From NCBI RefSeq assembly GCF_947179165.1, contig NC_077240.1, positions 43,227,501 to 43,291,500 of the forward strand: 64,000 nucleotides of DNA. The letters are read 5' to 3'. Below are positions 45,740 through 58,679 of this stretch, one piece after another. Position numbers and translations under genes: made by a program. The notes beneath the pieces are model-generated. The model did no database searches. It was not told the DNA's origin and was given only the letters and a program-made list of their open reading frames with translations. Origin of the DNA: Solanum dulcamara (Eukaryota > Streptophyta > Magnoliopsida > Solanales > Solanaceae). Each line of letters begins with the position of its first letter. Position 1 is the stretch's first letter.

Positions 45740-46459
45740 CACAAGTTTATTGAAGATTCTCAAAACTTGTGTAATTTGAAGGAGCGTTATTAATTATCAA
45801 TAAATTAAGATTGTATGTGTTGTCTTAACAGCAGAGACAATAGGTCTCTTTGGGACAGCTATTAATAATATATAGCCGTGACACTGAATTGGGGAACTAG
45901 TACAATTTGAATATTTGATCCTACTGTAAGTTGCAGACTTGCAGCCCATGTGGCTCGTTATTTGCTTAAATAATAAATTTAGTAATTATATTGAATTAGT
46001 GAATTTATGTGCGCTTTGTGCCGTTAAAAAAAACATTAGCAATTTACTATATATAATACGGATAAAAAACATTTATAATATAAGCACTTCTAATAATATG
46101 ATGGTAATTTTCATGCTTCTAGCAATATTTACATATTAGAAGAAGTCCATAAAAGCGTAAAGATGGTCCAACTTTTAGAAACAGATGAAGTGTTGAAGTT
46201 GATCAACTTTTATAAATGGATGAAGTGTTGAAGTTTGAAGAAAATTTATGTCATTTTCTTGTATGAATTTATGTTTTTTAAAATATATATTTAATATATG
46301 TATTCTGCTTATCTAAATTAAAAAGAAAGAATGTTAAATAAGTGTTGGTAATTTTTATTTTATGATTTAATAAAATATTAAACTATTTGAGGTTAAAAGT
46401 AAATATATATTAATATAGGGGTTTAATTTAAATAAGAAGAAATTCATAAATTTTTTATA
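45740..46459. other. AT-rich DNA between USP and the hAT element
   Basis: No gene seen. A diverged tandem pair around 46165-46240 (GATGAAGTGTTGAAG twice, 43-bp period) is the only structure noted. Confidence 0.5.
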
Positions 46460-46467
46460 CTTCTGAC

Positions 46468-49400
46468 TAGGGGTGTACATAGATCGGGTTGGTTCGGATT
46501 TGTTACAAACCAAATCAAATCATTTGTGTCGGGTTATTAAATCTATAAACCAAACCAAATCAATAAAAGTCGGATTTTTCGATATCATTTTTCTCGAGTT
46601 TTTCGAGTTTTTTTGGGTTTTTCGGATTTCTCGGATTTTTCATAGACGGAAGCAGAACACTATTAATATAACTAAAATGTCAAATAGTCATAATGAAACC
46701 AAATGTTCTGCACTTCTGCCAATTAACTTAATCACACATAAACAAAAACTAATATAGTTTCTTTCATAAAATTAAGCTACAGCTTTAGACAAAATGGTAT
46801 GTCAGATGTCACAAAAACAAAAATCCACCTTAGAGTTTGAGTATACTCTAAATCATCTAGACTATTACAACTGAAGTTGCTTCATCTCTCAATTAAACTC
46901 AAGAAACATAATGTTGGAAGCAATCTGCATTTCTGGTTCTATTTTCTTATCTGCAAAATAAAAAGTTAAGTCAAATGTAGCTCTAGAGGAGATATAAAGG
47001 TTTCCAAAGAAGCTTATAACGATCTTGGTTTATTTACTCATTCTTATGATTATACTTGAATGAACAACCTCTCCTGCAGAAACTAAAGTAATGTAAATAT
47101 GCAGAAATTTAATTTAGCATTTACTAACTGAAATAATATAGGAGAATAAATGCCAACCAATTCATAACTATAAAAAAATAAGCTTTACAAAATAACTTTT
47201 TGTAGAAGAAGTCTGTAACTTTTGTAAAAGAATAGTGTAATCAATTAACATACCAATTCTCACACATATAGTGCATCCTGAACGAAACTGGCTAATTAAT
47301 GTTCAAAGGTGAGTCTCGATACTCTGCAAGAAAAAAAATAAAATTAATATATTGGATAAATAATATAAAAATATATCTAGATTCTAAAAAACTGAATATA
47401 TGTTCAAGTACATTTGGTTTATTGAACATAAAGATCTAGTTTTTCAAGAATGAATAGAACATCTAAAGGACCTATGCTTTAATACAAGTCCCCTGTCAGT
47501 GGATAATAGATTGAACAGAGAATATAATTTTAAATAAAGGACCAAAAGCACCTAAAAGGAGAGGAACGAAGCTTCGTGTTTGTTTTTCTTCAAACCCCCA
47601 ATCAGTGTCTGCAGTAGTACTTTAATAACACACTAAGGCCTAAAGTAGTATTCCAGCACTTTAATAACACACTAAGACCTAAAGTAGTGCTTATAACACA
47701 GTGTCTGCAGTAGCACTTTAATATAAGTCCCCTATAAGTAGCACTTTAATCACATAAACAAGAAAAAAAATCTTTTACTGTAATGCCAAAGCCTTCACTA
47801 TGTCAGTATTTTATACTAAGCAATGCCAAAGTTATAGAATAAATAATAAACAAATTAACAATACCTTTATCAACTTGCTCGATGTTCTGGACTTCTTCTA
47901 AACTGTCGTGAAAATTGTATTCTTTAGAAGGTGATTGTAGCCATTGTTGAGTACAAATTAGAGCTTCTACTCCCAAATTTAGAAGGTTCTTTAGGAGTTG
48001 TTCTTCTTTGCTTTTTAGGAGTGCGTCGATGAGGAGTGTTCTTACCTTGTTGTTGTTGAAATTCTGTTGGCACAATCGGATGATGGTTGTCAATCACTAG
48101 TGATTTAGTTTCAGAAGTTGTAGCTTCCATTGAGAAAGACAATTTCTGTATATAATAAAAAAAATTATAATTTGTAATAGATGTTTAAGATACAACTAAC
48201 ATAGATGAATGAAACTATTTCTCAGATATTAAAACAGATAATAAGGCAGCACAACAAATAGAGTAATAGCACAATAACAACTTAGCATATAAGGAATGCT
48301 GCAGATCTTGTGAGGCAAAAGTGAGAAAACAAAAGTACATCCATGTCTAAAGTTGTAGGGATTCTAGGAGCTCTAAAATAGATTGAGCTTGTTAAAAATT
48401 TCATTCTACACCAAAAGCAAACAAAAGAAATATGGTTAGTCTTTATTCTCTAAATGTGGTTGTGTTTGTGCTCAAAGCACCTCCAGTTCCTCTCTTTCTA
48501 TGTAACATCTAACAGTTGAAAGACCACCATTTCAGGGGCATTCATGCAGGACCTATCAACTATCAGGATGCTTGGCTATCTACACTAATCTCGCATGGAT
48601 ATGAGTTGGAAAAAAATTGTAAGACGGATGAAATTAATTAATTAAAGGTTAAAAATTTCTTATAAGAGCAAGTTATCATATTTATACTAAGAGAAAATCT
48701 TTTGCAGTTACCATAGCAACTTCCTGGATGATAATTAAGATGGCAGAAATCTCCTAGGGACATTCAAGTATTCAACATAGTGACAAAAGCCAGATTTTAT
48801 TTACAACTACACCTCAGTCGCAAATAAGTTATGGTCATCTACATCTCAGTTGTTTCAAACATATCTTTCTGTCAGATTTGAAGTTCAAATAAAACTTTTG
48901 TTAAATGACTATCAGCCTCTTCATAACATGTTTGTTCAAGTCTCAAGGCATGGGCTACATACACTACACTAAACCTGAAGTCCTGAACAAGGGCGCTCAA
49001 CCTAAAGCCACTTTTAGGCCCCAATAAATAAGGACCTCCAAAGAACCAAAAATCCTCCAAATTCAGTTCGCCCAAATACGAAAACATACAGAAGATGCAC
49101 AAAAAAAAAATGAATTCGACTGATTAAACGAAGAACCAAAAGAACTGAGAAGACAAAAGATGAAGGAGATACATACCTACATACATAAAAGAGACAACAA
49201 GATCTCTACACACCCACGAGCCAAAAGGTACAAAATATCTGATTGTTGCTGATTTGAGAGGAAAGCAAAAGAGGGAATATTGTGTTGAGAGAGGGAAGAG
49301 AAAGGGAAATGAAGTTAGGTTTGTGAAAGAGGCACATCTGATTGTTTTGGTCTTGTGGAGAAGATTAGCCAAATAGAAATAGGTTAACATATTTTGGGCT

Positions 49401-49740
49401 TCAGCTTCATTTCCTTTTTGGGCTTGTTTTATATATTATTTAGTTGGGCTCAAGTTCAAATCTAGACAAAAATTATGAAAAATTTTAAGAAAATATTTAT
49501 AAATTATATTTTAATAAATATTTTTATGTATAACATAATTTAAAAGTAGTATATCTATACTCGGGTCGGTTTGAGTTCGGTTTAACTTTTTTTAGTTAAA
49601 ACCAAATCAATCCTATAATGGTCGGATTTTTTTTTCAAACACCAAACCAAATCAAACCAAACCACTAGTCGGGTTTTTTTTCCGATTTGGTTCGATTTGT
49701 CGGTTTGGTGCGGTTTATCGATTTGCCCTGTACATCCCTA
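46468..49740 (-). mobile_element. Non-autonomous hAT-type DNA transposon
   Basis: Ends TAGGGGTGTACA and TGTACATCCCTA are inverted repeats with one mismatch, flanked by a perfect 8-bp duplication CTTCTGAC at 46460-46467 and 49741-49748, the hAT signature. Subterminal regions are rich in AACCAAACCAAAT/GGTTTGGTTTGAT words, likely transposase-binding repeats. At 3273 bp it is shorter than autonomous plant hATs, and only the two ends of a transposase gene remain (47839-48142). Confidence 0.88.
47839..48142 (-). pseudogene. hAT transposase remnant (N-terminal part joined to C-terminal tail)
   Basis: On the minus strand an ATG near 48130 starts a polar N-terminus (MEATTSETKSLVIDN) with a Lys/Arg-rich TPKKQRRTTPKEP segment. 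In an overlapping frame, 47936-47970 encodes VEALICTQQWL, which resembles the conserved end of the hAT dimerisation domain, followed by an acidic LEEVQNIEQVDKG and a GT that could be a splice donor. The BED finger, catalytic core and most of the dimerisation domain are absent. This is the pattern of an internal-deletion (Ds-like) derivative. N-terminal homology is weak; the C-terminal match is better. Confidence 0.5.
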
Positions 49741-49748
49741 CTTCTGAC

Positions 49749-52669
49749 GTGCTGAAAAAGTGTTCTTAATCATTATATTGATTTATTGACAATTTTCAAA
49801 ATTCAACTTCTATAAAATGATATTGTAAAATTTATATGAGATAACGTTAGCATTAGATACTTCATAGGATATAATAGAAAATAAATTAATATATAAGTTT
49901 AGTTCATTGTCTAAATTTGATAATAATATTTTTTAGCATTATTTAATTTAGTTATTTTTTAAAATTATTCAAAATCACAAAATATTCTCATCCCGTTCAT
50001 ATTATCTTCTTGTTAGAGTAATAAAGATATAAAAAAAATTAAACGATAAATTAAAATAATGATTATGAGTTTTTATCCCTTTTTTGTGTCATCCTTTGCA
50101 TGTATTTTTTTCTTTCTTTTGTGATACTCTAATTAGTTTTTCCTTTTCATTATTATTCATAATTGATGGGGAATTCAACTCTTACAACAAAGTTAACAAT
50201 CAATTCATCCAAATTTCGAACATTATAATGAAAAATCTAATACCTGCTATTCTAATGTAGTTTGAAGGATTATCATTGCTCCTCAAAATCGAAAAATGAT
50301 CTGCATAATTATTTATCGACAAAAGAAATAAATCAACTAACAAACTAAATTATTATGCTTAGCCTTTTTCTCTTTTTTTCTAGTACAATAGGAGTAACTT
50401 TTTCTAATAATTAACCTGAATTGTTCACAATAATAATCTAATAAACCGTTGCATACAATTTATCGTCGCAATATCAATAAATGCTTAATAAAGCACCAAG
50501 TAACATTATTCATTTGATTCAAAAAAGAAAAAAATACGATCAACATAAATATTATATTACAAATATAAACCAAATTTTATATATTCAAAAAATATAAAAC
50601 CATCTTTTAAAGAGCTCTATGCATATCAAACAAATCCAAATAAAAAATATATAACAAAAAAGGGAGTTTTGATTTCTTGAAGAAATATATCGACAACATA
50701 ATATTTTTATGAGTGAAATTTTGACTCGTTTGTAGTTTATCCTCCTAAATGTAGATATATAGATATTGAAGTTAAAATTTAGAATTTTTATTGCACTGTA
50801 CTATTCATAACTATCCGAGTAAAATTGTCCTATTTTTCCGATTATATTGTATTTTTCATTTTAATTACCCTGATTTTATTTTTTGTTAGACATTAATTTT
50901 TTTTTAAGATTTCTTTATCAACACTATTATAAATTGCCTTAATTGGTGGAACAACACATATTTTTAAGAAGCATGTAAATTCAACGTGTATTAAATTAAT
51001 TTTCTTTTTATTTAAACTAAATGTCAAAATTTGTAAAAAAATAAAATAAATTAAAAACGTAAAAAGTAAATGACGTGGGAAGTTAATCTATTCAGTGTTT
51101 GGAAATTTTTGACTTCTATTTTTTTCCATTATTTTTAAAGTGTAGTTTATATAGGGCCTAGGGGTAGTTAACCATCTTTTTTTAAAAGTTAAATTTGAAT
51201 TTTAAAGTACTTGATTTCAAAATTAATATATTTACTTAAGAATATGTACTATTCAAATTCTTGATTGAATAAACCAACTTATGTTGCACGTTTTATTTAC
51301 TTTAACTTTTATTTTAAAAAAAGATAAATAGAAGTGGGAAGTTAATGTGTAGTTAGGATTTTTTTATTTCTTTTTCTTTTTCATTATTTTTTAATGTGTA
51401 GTTTAGTAGAAGTAGATCATGTCCAGAATAATTTAAATACATTTTTAATTTTAGTAATAAATATTATTTTTGTGGTATTGACGCGTGGTATTTTTTGCAT
51501 CTACAATTATATATATAGATTGACAAACGTAGGTGGGACTTTGAATTATTTTTTTTATTGGCTGACAATCGTATGTTGATGAAGTTTAAAACTGTAGCAA
51601 TTCTAATTGATTTCAAATTCAATAAACAAAATGATTTGGATAGCTATAATTTTTTTTTAAAAAAAAAGTAAAAAGAAAAAAGAAGAAGAAGAGCAAAGGC
51701 TTCTATTAGTTGCTAAAAAGACGTGTTGTTTTATTTCAAATAATGTTTTTGGAAATATAATCTCCTATAATTAAAAAAAAAAGGGTCATGAACATTGTTG
51801 TAACATTTAATCTTTAAAACTATCTTATTCCCATTCCTCTACCTCGTAATATTATCTAATCATTAAAAAATGTTGGAGAAAATAATGTTTCAAGGCAATA
51901 CTTTCAACATACAAAACATTTTTTTCATATCATCTTAACCTTATATCCATCATTATAATAAACCATCACAAAACAATTAACCATCGTTCGTGCGCAGATT
52001 AGGGTTGTGTCAAGTCCAGTTCTAGGCTTACTTTAAGGATAATATGATTATAAGCATATAAAGAGACGTAAAATTAAGACAAGAGGAGAAAACAGAAGTT
52101 GAAAAATGAAGCAATAGTAGTATTATTTCACCCTAAAAAATATCTAATTTCGAAAATGCAAAATTCATGTAGCATAAAGAAACAAACAAAAACAACGAAG
52201 AAAAATAACATCTTACCGATAAAAATAGAAAAGATCTGAAAAGGGAATAGAAGAAAGCTTTGAACTTGTTAATCAAAAGAATATCATCAAAGTGGGAAAA
52301 GAGAATCCAAACAATAATATTTTTCCTTGGCCTTTGACATTCTTTTGATTATTATTATTATGTGTGCAAGCTTTCGAATATCATCCAAACTTTACCATAA
52401 TATTTTCTATACTCGTCCACAAATACCATCTGACTTTAGAACTTGAGAGCAACATTCAAGCTTTCACTGTAATTTGTGTGGCGGTGAGTATCTTTGCAAC
52501 ATTAATTTGCGAATAATCTTTTCTCAATTTTTTTTGGTATGTAGTACTACACTCCTGTAAGGTACTGCTATCCCTCTCATTGCATACCCAGGAGTGTATG
52601 CTCCTCACACGCCATATGTCTATTAGTGATAATGTCTCAAAATGACCTCCACATATTGCTGCTATTTCA
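49749..52669. other. AT-rich intergenic DNA without recognisable genes
   Basis: No supported gene in 2.9 kb. A diverged direct repeat is visible: GTGGGAAGTTAAT followed by a T-rich run and GTGTAGTTTA at 51078-51150 and again at 51335-51405. Confidence 0.55.
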
Positions 52670-52674
52670 TTAAA

Positions 52675-55074
52675 TGTCACGACCCGACCTAGGGCCTAGT
52701 CGGAACACGGAAATCGAAATCCTGAAGGGATTCAACCAAACCTCTTGTATATATCATAAGCATACACAAGGTAAAGTAAAAGCAGAAAAATCATAAGAGA
52801 GTCTAAACCATGAATAGTAAATGAAGAATGTCACATGACAGCATAAACTCGAAACATTTGTCCAACTAGATGCTTCTACTCATGAACATTGGCGGGGGCT
52901 AAGACTTGTCCCCAGCTCACCCTCAATATGAAACATAACAAAAATTCTTTGAAAATAGTAACCAACTCGAGGACTAGTCCCCGATAAATAAGGTCTCACC
53001 ACAAACACCGCCGAATAGGAAAGCTTAACTAGCCACGTGAATGAATATGATCTTCAACCTCAACCCCTACATTATGAGACAATGTAGGCAAAAAGTATAC
53101 ATTAGTACGTTGGAATGTACTAAGTATGAGGGCATAACTTGCAACGTAAATCATGGGATGCAATGGTCAAGTAAAACACATGATAAGATGAGATAAGTAA
53201 AACATGAGAAAATCATAATGACCAAAGTATTTGAAAAGCATAATTGAGATCATGATACATATGAGATCGCACATATGTAGGATAGGGACCATAACCGACA
53301 ATAAGACCATGCGAGCTATAAGATGGAATCTCGTTATCTCCCCATACAATAAAGAAAAAGGAGAATCTACTTGCTAAGGTAGACTCTACCTTTGCAAGGC
53401 GGGTCATACATACGTTATATGTGGATCCAATATCTAGACCATGAAGAAAAACTACGGTGACACATAGTTTAAGAGATATGTGGTTGCTACTAGGGCTTTT
53501 GGTAGGGCCCCTACCTCAAGTCCACTCGGTGCTAAGTCAAATCTCACAAAACACATACATAACATAAAAATCATAATGACATATATCATAGTCATGATCA
53601 TAGATTTGAAAATCATAGATTAGCTCATTTTCATAACATACTTGTAATGTGAGAATTGTCTTTTCATTATTACAATCATATTTGCATAATTCATATAGTT
53701 AGGTCCTAGGTCACCACATAGGGTCCTAAGTCACCTTACTTCATAACTTGCATGAAATTCATACCTTGAACGTACTTGTGATTCTTGATCATAATTCATA
53801 CTTGAATTTAGAGTAAAACTCAAATGCATAATCAATTTGAATGAGATTCATGATAATACCTTTGAAATCATTGAATCCATAATCATACTTCATAATATCA
53901 TCATAAAAAATAGGCTTCATACATGGGCAATCATAATTCAACTTAAAATTATGTAATTCATATAGGAACATACTTATAATGATCATTCATAAACTTCTTT
54001 GCGTAAAACACCTTTGAATTCATTAATAAAACTCTCACAGAATATAACTTGAAAATTCATTAGCATAGCTTATACTTGAAATTAGGGTAACATATGAATG
54101 CATGATCAATTGATTTGAAAAGTCTGAAATTGACTTGAAAACATGCATGATCATATACCTCCTATCAGCCCATACATAATTTATAAAGATAATATCATTT
54201 GGAAGTATAATTGAAACTACTCATAATTCACATTATAAACCCTAGAGATCAATATAGGAGAATTCATGAAATAACTCTTCAATTCAATGCAATAATCATG
54301 AATTTATATTAAAATAGATTCATAATCATAATTAGAATAATAATTCATGTAATTGGAATAGAGATCATAAAATTCATAAAATACCATACTTTAATTTGAT
54401 AGAAAACTTGAGAAATTGATTGGTCTTCATGGATGAAAGAATCCATAAATCAATAACCATATACCTTAAGTGAGAAGATCCACGAATTTGGAAGAATTTG
54501 AGAGTTTTGATAGAGAGCTTGAGTGAATTTCTTTGAAGTCTTCAATGGAGTCCTTGAGAGTCTTTTGTAGAGAGAGAAATATTTGAGTAGGTGAATTGTA
54601 GAAGAATGAATAGAATTAGAGGTTTAGGGTAGTTTATAGAGTAGAATTAGGCCCTAAAAATGTCCAGGTTCATTAACTAAAATTAGAAAAAAGTCTAAAG
54701 TCCCCTTACTTAAAAACTGAATTCGGATAAAAAATATCGCCAGGTCCGTGACAATGAGATGTTCTCTGATAGGCCAATTTTGAGCGAATGAGATTTTGGC
54801 TAAATTTTGAATAAGGTAAAAACTTCACTGAATGGGAGAAAGTACACGATGCAAAGATGCCGCGCACCTCACGTTTTGCGCAGTTTTTTAAAAAATCTAT
54901 CTTTCGATATACGGGTCCTAAAAATCCACCGAGACCATTTTCTCGCAGGTTTTGACCCCCTGATCGATATTCCAGACTTGGATTTGCCAAAAATATTAAG
55001 GATAATGCATTATGTGAACGGCTTATTCCCAAGGCATTCTTAAGGCACTTGTGAGGATTTTAAGGAATGTTATA
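52675..55074 (-). repeat. Element E 3' LTR (left in window)
   Basis: 2400 bp from TGTCACGACCC to TGTTATA; the inner end has TA instead of CA, a C-to-T change. Carries GGTAGGGCCCCTACC, a near-perfect palindrome, near 53499-53513. Confidence 0.92.
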
Positions 55075-55341
55075 ATATCTCCCCCTTGGGAACATTCGTA
55101 CTTGAATGAACATGAACATGAGGACACTTTGAAAAATGCATAAAACATGTAAACTTCATACTTAACATAAGACATAGTCTTTGAGAAAAAATCATTTTCA
55201 TGAATCATGCATGCATATGAATGACATATGGAACTGAAAGGTAGGAGTTTGATCGATTTAATCATGAAGAACTTAGTACATTTAGGCTTGAATGGAAGGA
55301 AAGAGATACGGATAACGCTTCATCATGTCCGCTTCCTCTTT

Positions 55342-58300
55342 TCATGTAGCACTCTCTACTTGTTGATTCCTCCATAACACTTTGACGGATGCAACATCTT
55401 TATTTCTTAACCTCATCACTTGCCGGTATAAAATTTCCATCGGAACTTTCTCATAAGTCAAATTCTCTTTAACGTTCACCATTTCTAATGGCACAATGGA
55501 GCTTGGATCACCCACAAATTTCCTCAACTCTGACACATGAAATACCAGATGAACCATAGCCAACTCTAATGGCAAGTCTAACTCATATGCCACTTTGCCA
55601 ATATGCTTCAATATTCTATAGGATCCTACATATCTAGGACTCAACTTTCCTTTCTTACCAAATCCCATCACACCTTTCATAGGTGACACCTTGAAATATA
55701 CCCAATCATCTACATCAAATTCAAGCTCTCTCCTTCTAGTGTCCAAATAGGACTTTTGACGACTTTGGATCGTCTTCAATCTTTCTCTTATGAGCCTTAC
55801 TTTGTCCATTGCATCAACTACCAAATATGGACCAATCAATGCCATCTTATCCACTTCAAATCATCCCATCGGAGATCTACATTTTCTCTTAAACAAGGCT
55901 TCAAAAGAAGCCATTTGGATGCTAGAGTAATAACTATTATTATATGCAAACTCAATCAATGGCAAATGCTCATCCCAACTTCCTTTAAGATCAATCACAC
56001 ATTCTCTTAATATATCCTTTAAAGTGTGAATCGTTCTTTCATCTTGTCCATTGATTTGAGGATGGAAAGCGGTACATAGCTTGAATCTAGTACCAAGACC
56101 TTTTTGAAATGACTTCCAAAAATATGAAGTGAGTTGGGTACCTCTATCCGATATAATCGACAAAGGAATACTATGAAGTTTCACAAGTTCTCGAATATAA
56201 AACTTTGCATAATCTTCGGCACTATAAGATGTGTTGACCGGTAGAAAATATGCCAATTTGGTCATTCATTCTACAATGACCAAAATAGAATCATGTTGTC
56301 TCTTAGTACGAGGCAAATCTGTTACAAAGTCCCTATTCACATCTTCCCACTTTCAAGTAGGAATCTCAATGTCTTAAACTAAACCTCCTGGTTTTTAATG
56401 CTCAATCTTAACTTGTTGATAATTATGACATTTAGCCATAACTCCGCTATGTCCTTCTTTATGCCATTCCACCAATATACCTTAGGTCCCTCTACCTCTA
56501 TAGGAAATTCTATCCTAAGAGTACTACCCCTTACTATCATATTCAACAAACCTCGAGACCTAATAAAGAAACACACAATACATCGTACATTCATCCATAT
56601 GCCATCAACACTACATTCAAGCCTAGTTCTATAACCACTCTAATACACTCACTTGAAACCCTTAACAAGAAGTCATCAATAGCCTACTACAATCACTCAC
56701 ATATCTACAACCACACATTCAAGCCTACTATTCTAACCACTTTATGGCTCCTTTGAAGTCAACATCACTTAATAATTTTTGTGTCCACCTTAGCATCTCT
56801 ATATCATCATTGGTATTCACTCCTACTAAAGGTCACATCAATATACTCTTACCTATCTATTGCACACAACAAGGCCTCATCTAGCTCTTCCTCCATGTCT
56901 ATAACCTTAAATGGACCAAGCATACTACAATTATCATAATACGAAACACCCACTCTTTCCCCACTCTTCCCTAACTCATCCATCGAGAGCTATGAACTTT
57001 ACTAAATATCATTTCTCTTAGGCCATCAACATTGGGACACACAACCGACCTTGTTAATAAAATACTCATCTCCCACTTGTGAGAGAACCTTAATCTTCTC
57101 ATCAACCATCAATTTCTCATGCACTAACAATCATAATTCCAGACCATTTCAAACAAAATACCACACTGATTAGAATCACTCAATCTTACCCCCAAACGGG
57201 CCAATCGATGAACATATTTAACTAAACCCTTCTTGTCATCTTTCACATGAGCAACGCTATCCATATACAATCTACTAAGAGCATCGACTACAATATTTTC
57301 CTTACTCAGATGATACAATACACTCATGTCATAGTCTTTTAGAAGTTCAGGCCACCTCATTTGCCTAAGGTTCAAGTCCTTTTAGATAAATACATATTGC
57401 AAGCTTTTGTGGTTGGTGAACACATCAACATGCACCCCTAAAGATAATGGCGCCAAATTTTCAAAGCAAACACAACCGCTGCAAGTTCAAGATTGTGGGT
57501 TGGATAGTTCCTTTCATGCACTTTAAGTTTTCTAGAGGCATAGGCTATAACCTTACCATGTTGCATCAAGATGCAACCCAAACTAATACCTGAGGTATCA
57601 CAATAAACAACAAACCCATTCGAACCCTCGGCAATGCCAAAAAAAAGAGCTGATGTGAGATGATCCTTCAATATTTAGAAACTCTTCTCACATTCATCTG
57701 ACTATTGAAATTTCACCTTCTTTTGAGTTAACTTAGTTAAAGGCGAGGCAATAGACGAAAATTCTTCAACGAGCCTTCTATAGTATTCGGCTAAGCCCAA
57801 AAAGCTTCTAATGTCCGAAGGAGATAATGGTCTAGGCCAATTCTTAACCACCTCCATTTTTGTTGGATCTAATTTAATCCCATTACTGGATACAACATGA
57901 CAAAGAAATACAACCTCCCTCAGCCAAAATTCACACACTAAATTTGGATAATAGTTGCTTCTCTCTCAATATTTGCAACATAATCCTAAAGTTACCCATA
58001 TGATCTTCCTCATTTCGAGAATAAATCAAGATGTCATCAATAAACACCACAATAATCATGTCCAAGTATGACTTAAAAATATGATTCATCAAATTCATAA
58101 AAATTGCAAGAGTATTTGTCAAACCAAACAACATTACTACAAATTCAAAATGACCACACCTTATCTGAAATATCATTTTGGGAATATCACACTCCCTCAC
58201 CCTAAATTGGTGATAACCAAATCGGAGGTCAATCTTACAGAAGTGACTTGCATCTTAGACTTAATCAAATAAATCATCTATTCTTGAAATGGGATACTAA

Positions 58301-58466
58301 TTCTTTATTGTGATCTTATTCAATTACCGGTAATCTATACACATGTGAAGTGGCCTATCCTTCTTTCTACCAATAACAAGGGAGCACCCCATGGTGAAAT
58401 ACTTGGCCTTATAAAACCCTTATTAGTATCACTCCTCCTTTGAATTTGAGCTCTTCTTGGAGGCAT
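55342..58466 (-). pseudogene. Element E truncated gag-pol
   Basis: ATG at 58466 (minus) begins MPPRRAQIQRRS, a gag start of this lineage. After about 16 codons it continues in frame directly into the RT segment KGFIRPSISPW, so nearly all of gag, all protease and the first part of RT were removed in one event. A base loss just after shifts the frame. Then follow RT ([11 protein letters not shown], about 58020), RNase H ([11 protein letters not shown], about 57595), a decayed integrase zinc region (YWWNGIKKDIAE, 56470), integrase core (SDRG 56145; GQDERT near 56030) and a chromodomain-like tail ending near 55342. Region 56640-57100 between RNase H and integrase has little recognisable coding sequence. 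Confidence 0.88.
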
Positions 58467-58662
58467 CTTCTAAAAATTGCAAAGAAAAATTGTTAGGAGA
58501 AAAGACTTAGAGTACGCTCTATCGCACGACATAGATCATGAAAGAAGTGAAGATTTTCTAAAATGCCTCATAGCTTCCTACTCACAGATGTGGCGCTCTT
58601 CACACATGAATAAGAATCTACTTGACGCGGCATGTTGGACACCCTAGGACACTTGAACCTTA

Positions 58663-58675
58663 TGCTCTGATACCA
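58663..58675 (-). other. Element E primer-binding site (tRNA-Met type)
   Basis: Minus strand TGGTATCAGAGCA, four bases from the LTR edge at 58680. Confidence 0.9.
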
Positions 58676-58679
58676 AGTA

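Noticed and set aside
49124..49390. 88-codon minus-strand frame inside the hAT element
   Set aside because: Hydrophobic low-complexity translation upstream of the transposase remnant. More likely the 5' flank of that gene.
52456..52680. 74-codon minus-strand frame ending at the left edge of element E
   Set aside because: Begins at a non-ATG codon inside the LTR/duplication and matches no family I recognise.
54706..55043. Frames of 78-108 codons in the element E LTR, with diverged copies near 60804-61040
   Set aside because: Both lie at the same place in the two LTRs and diverge without codon-like constraint.
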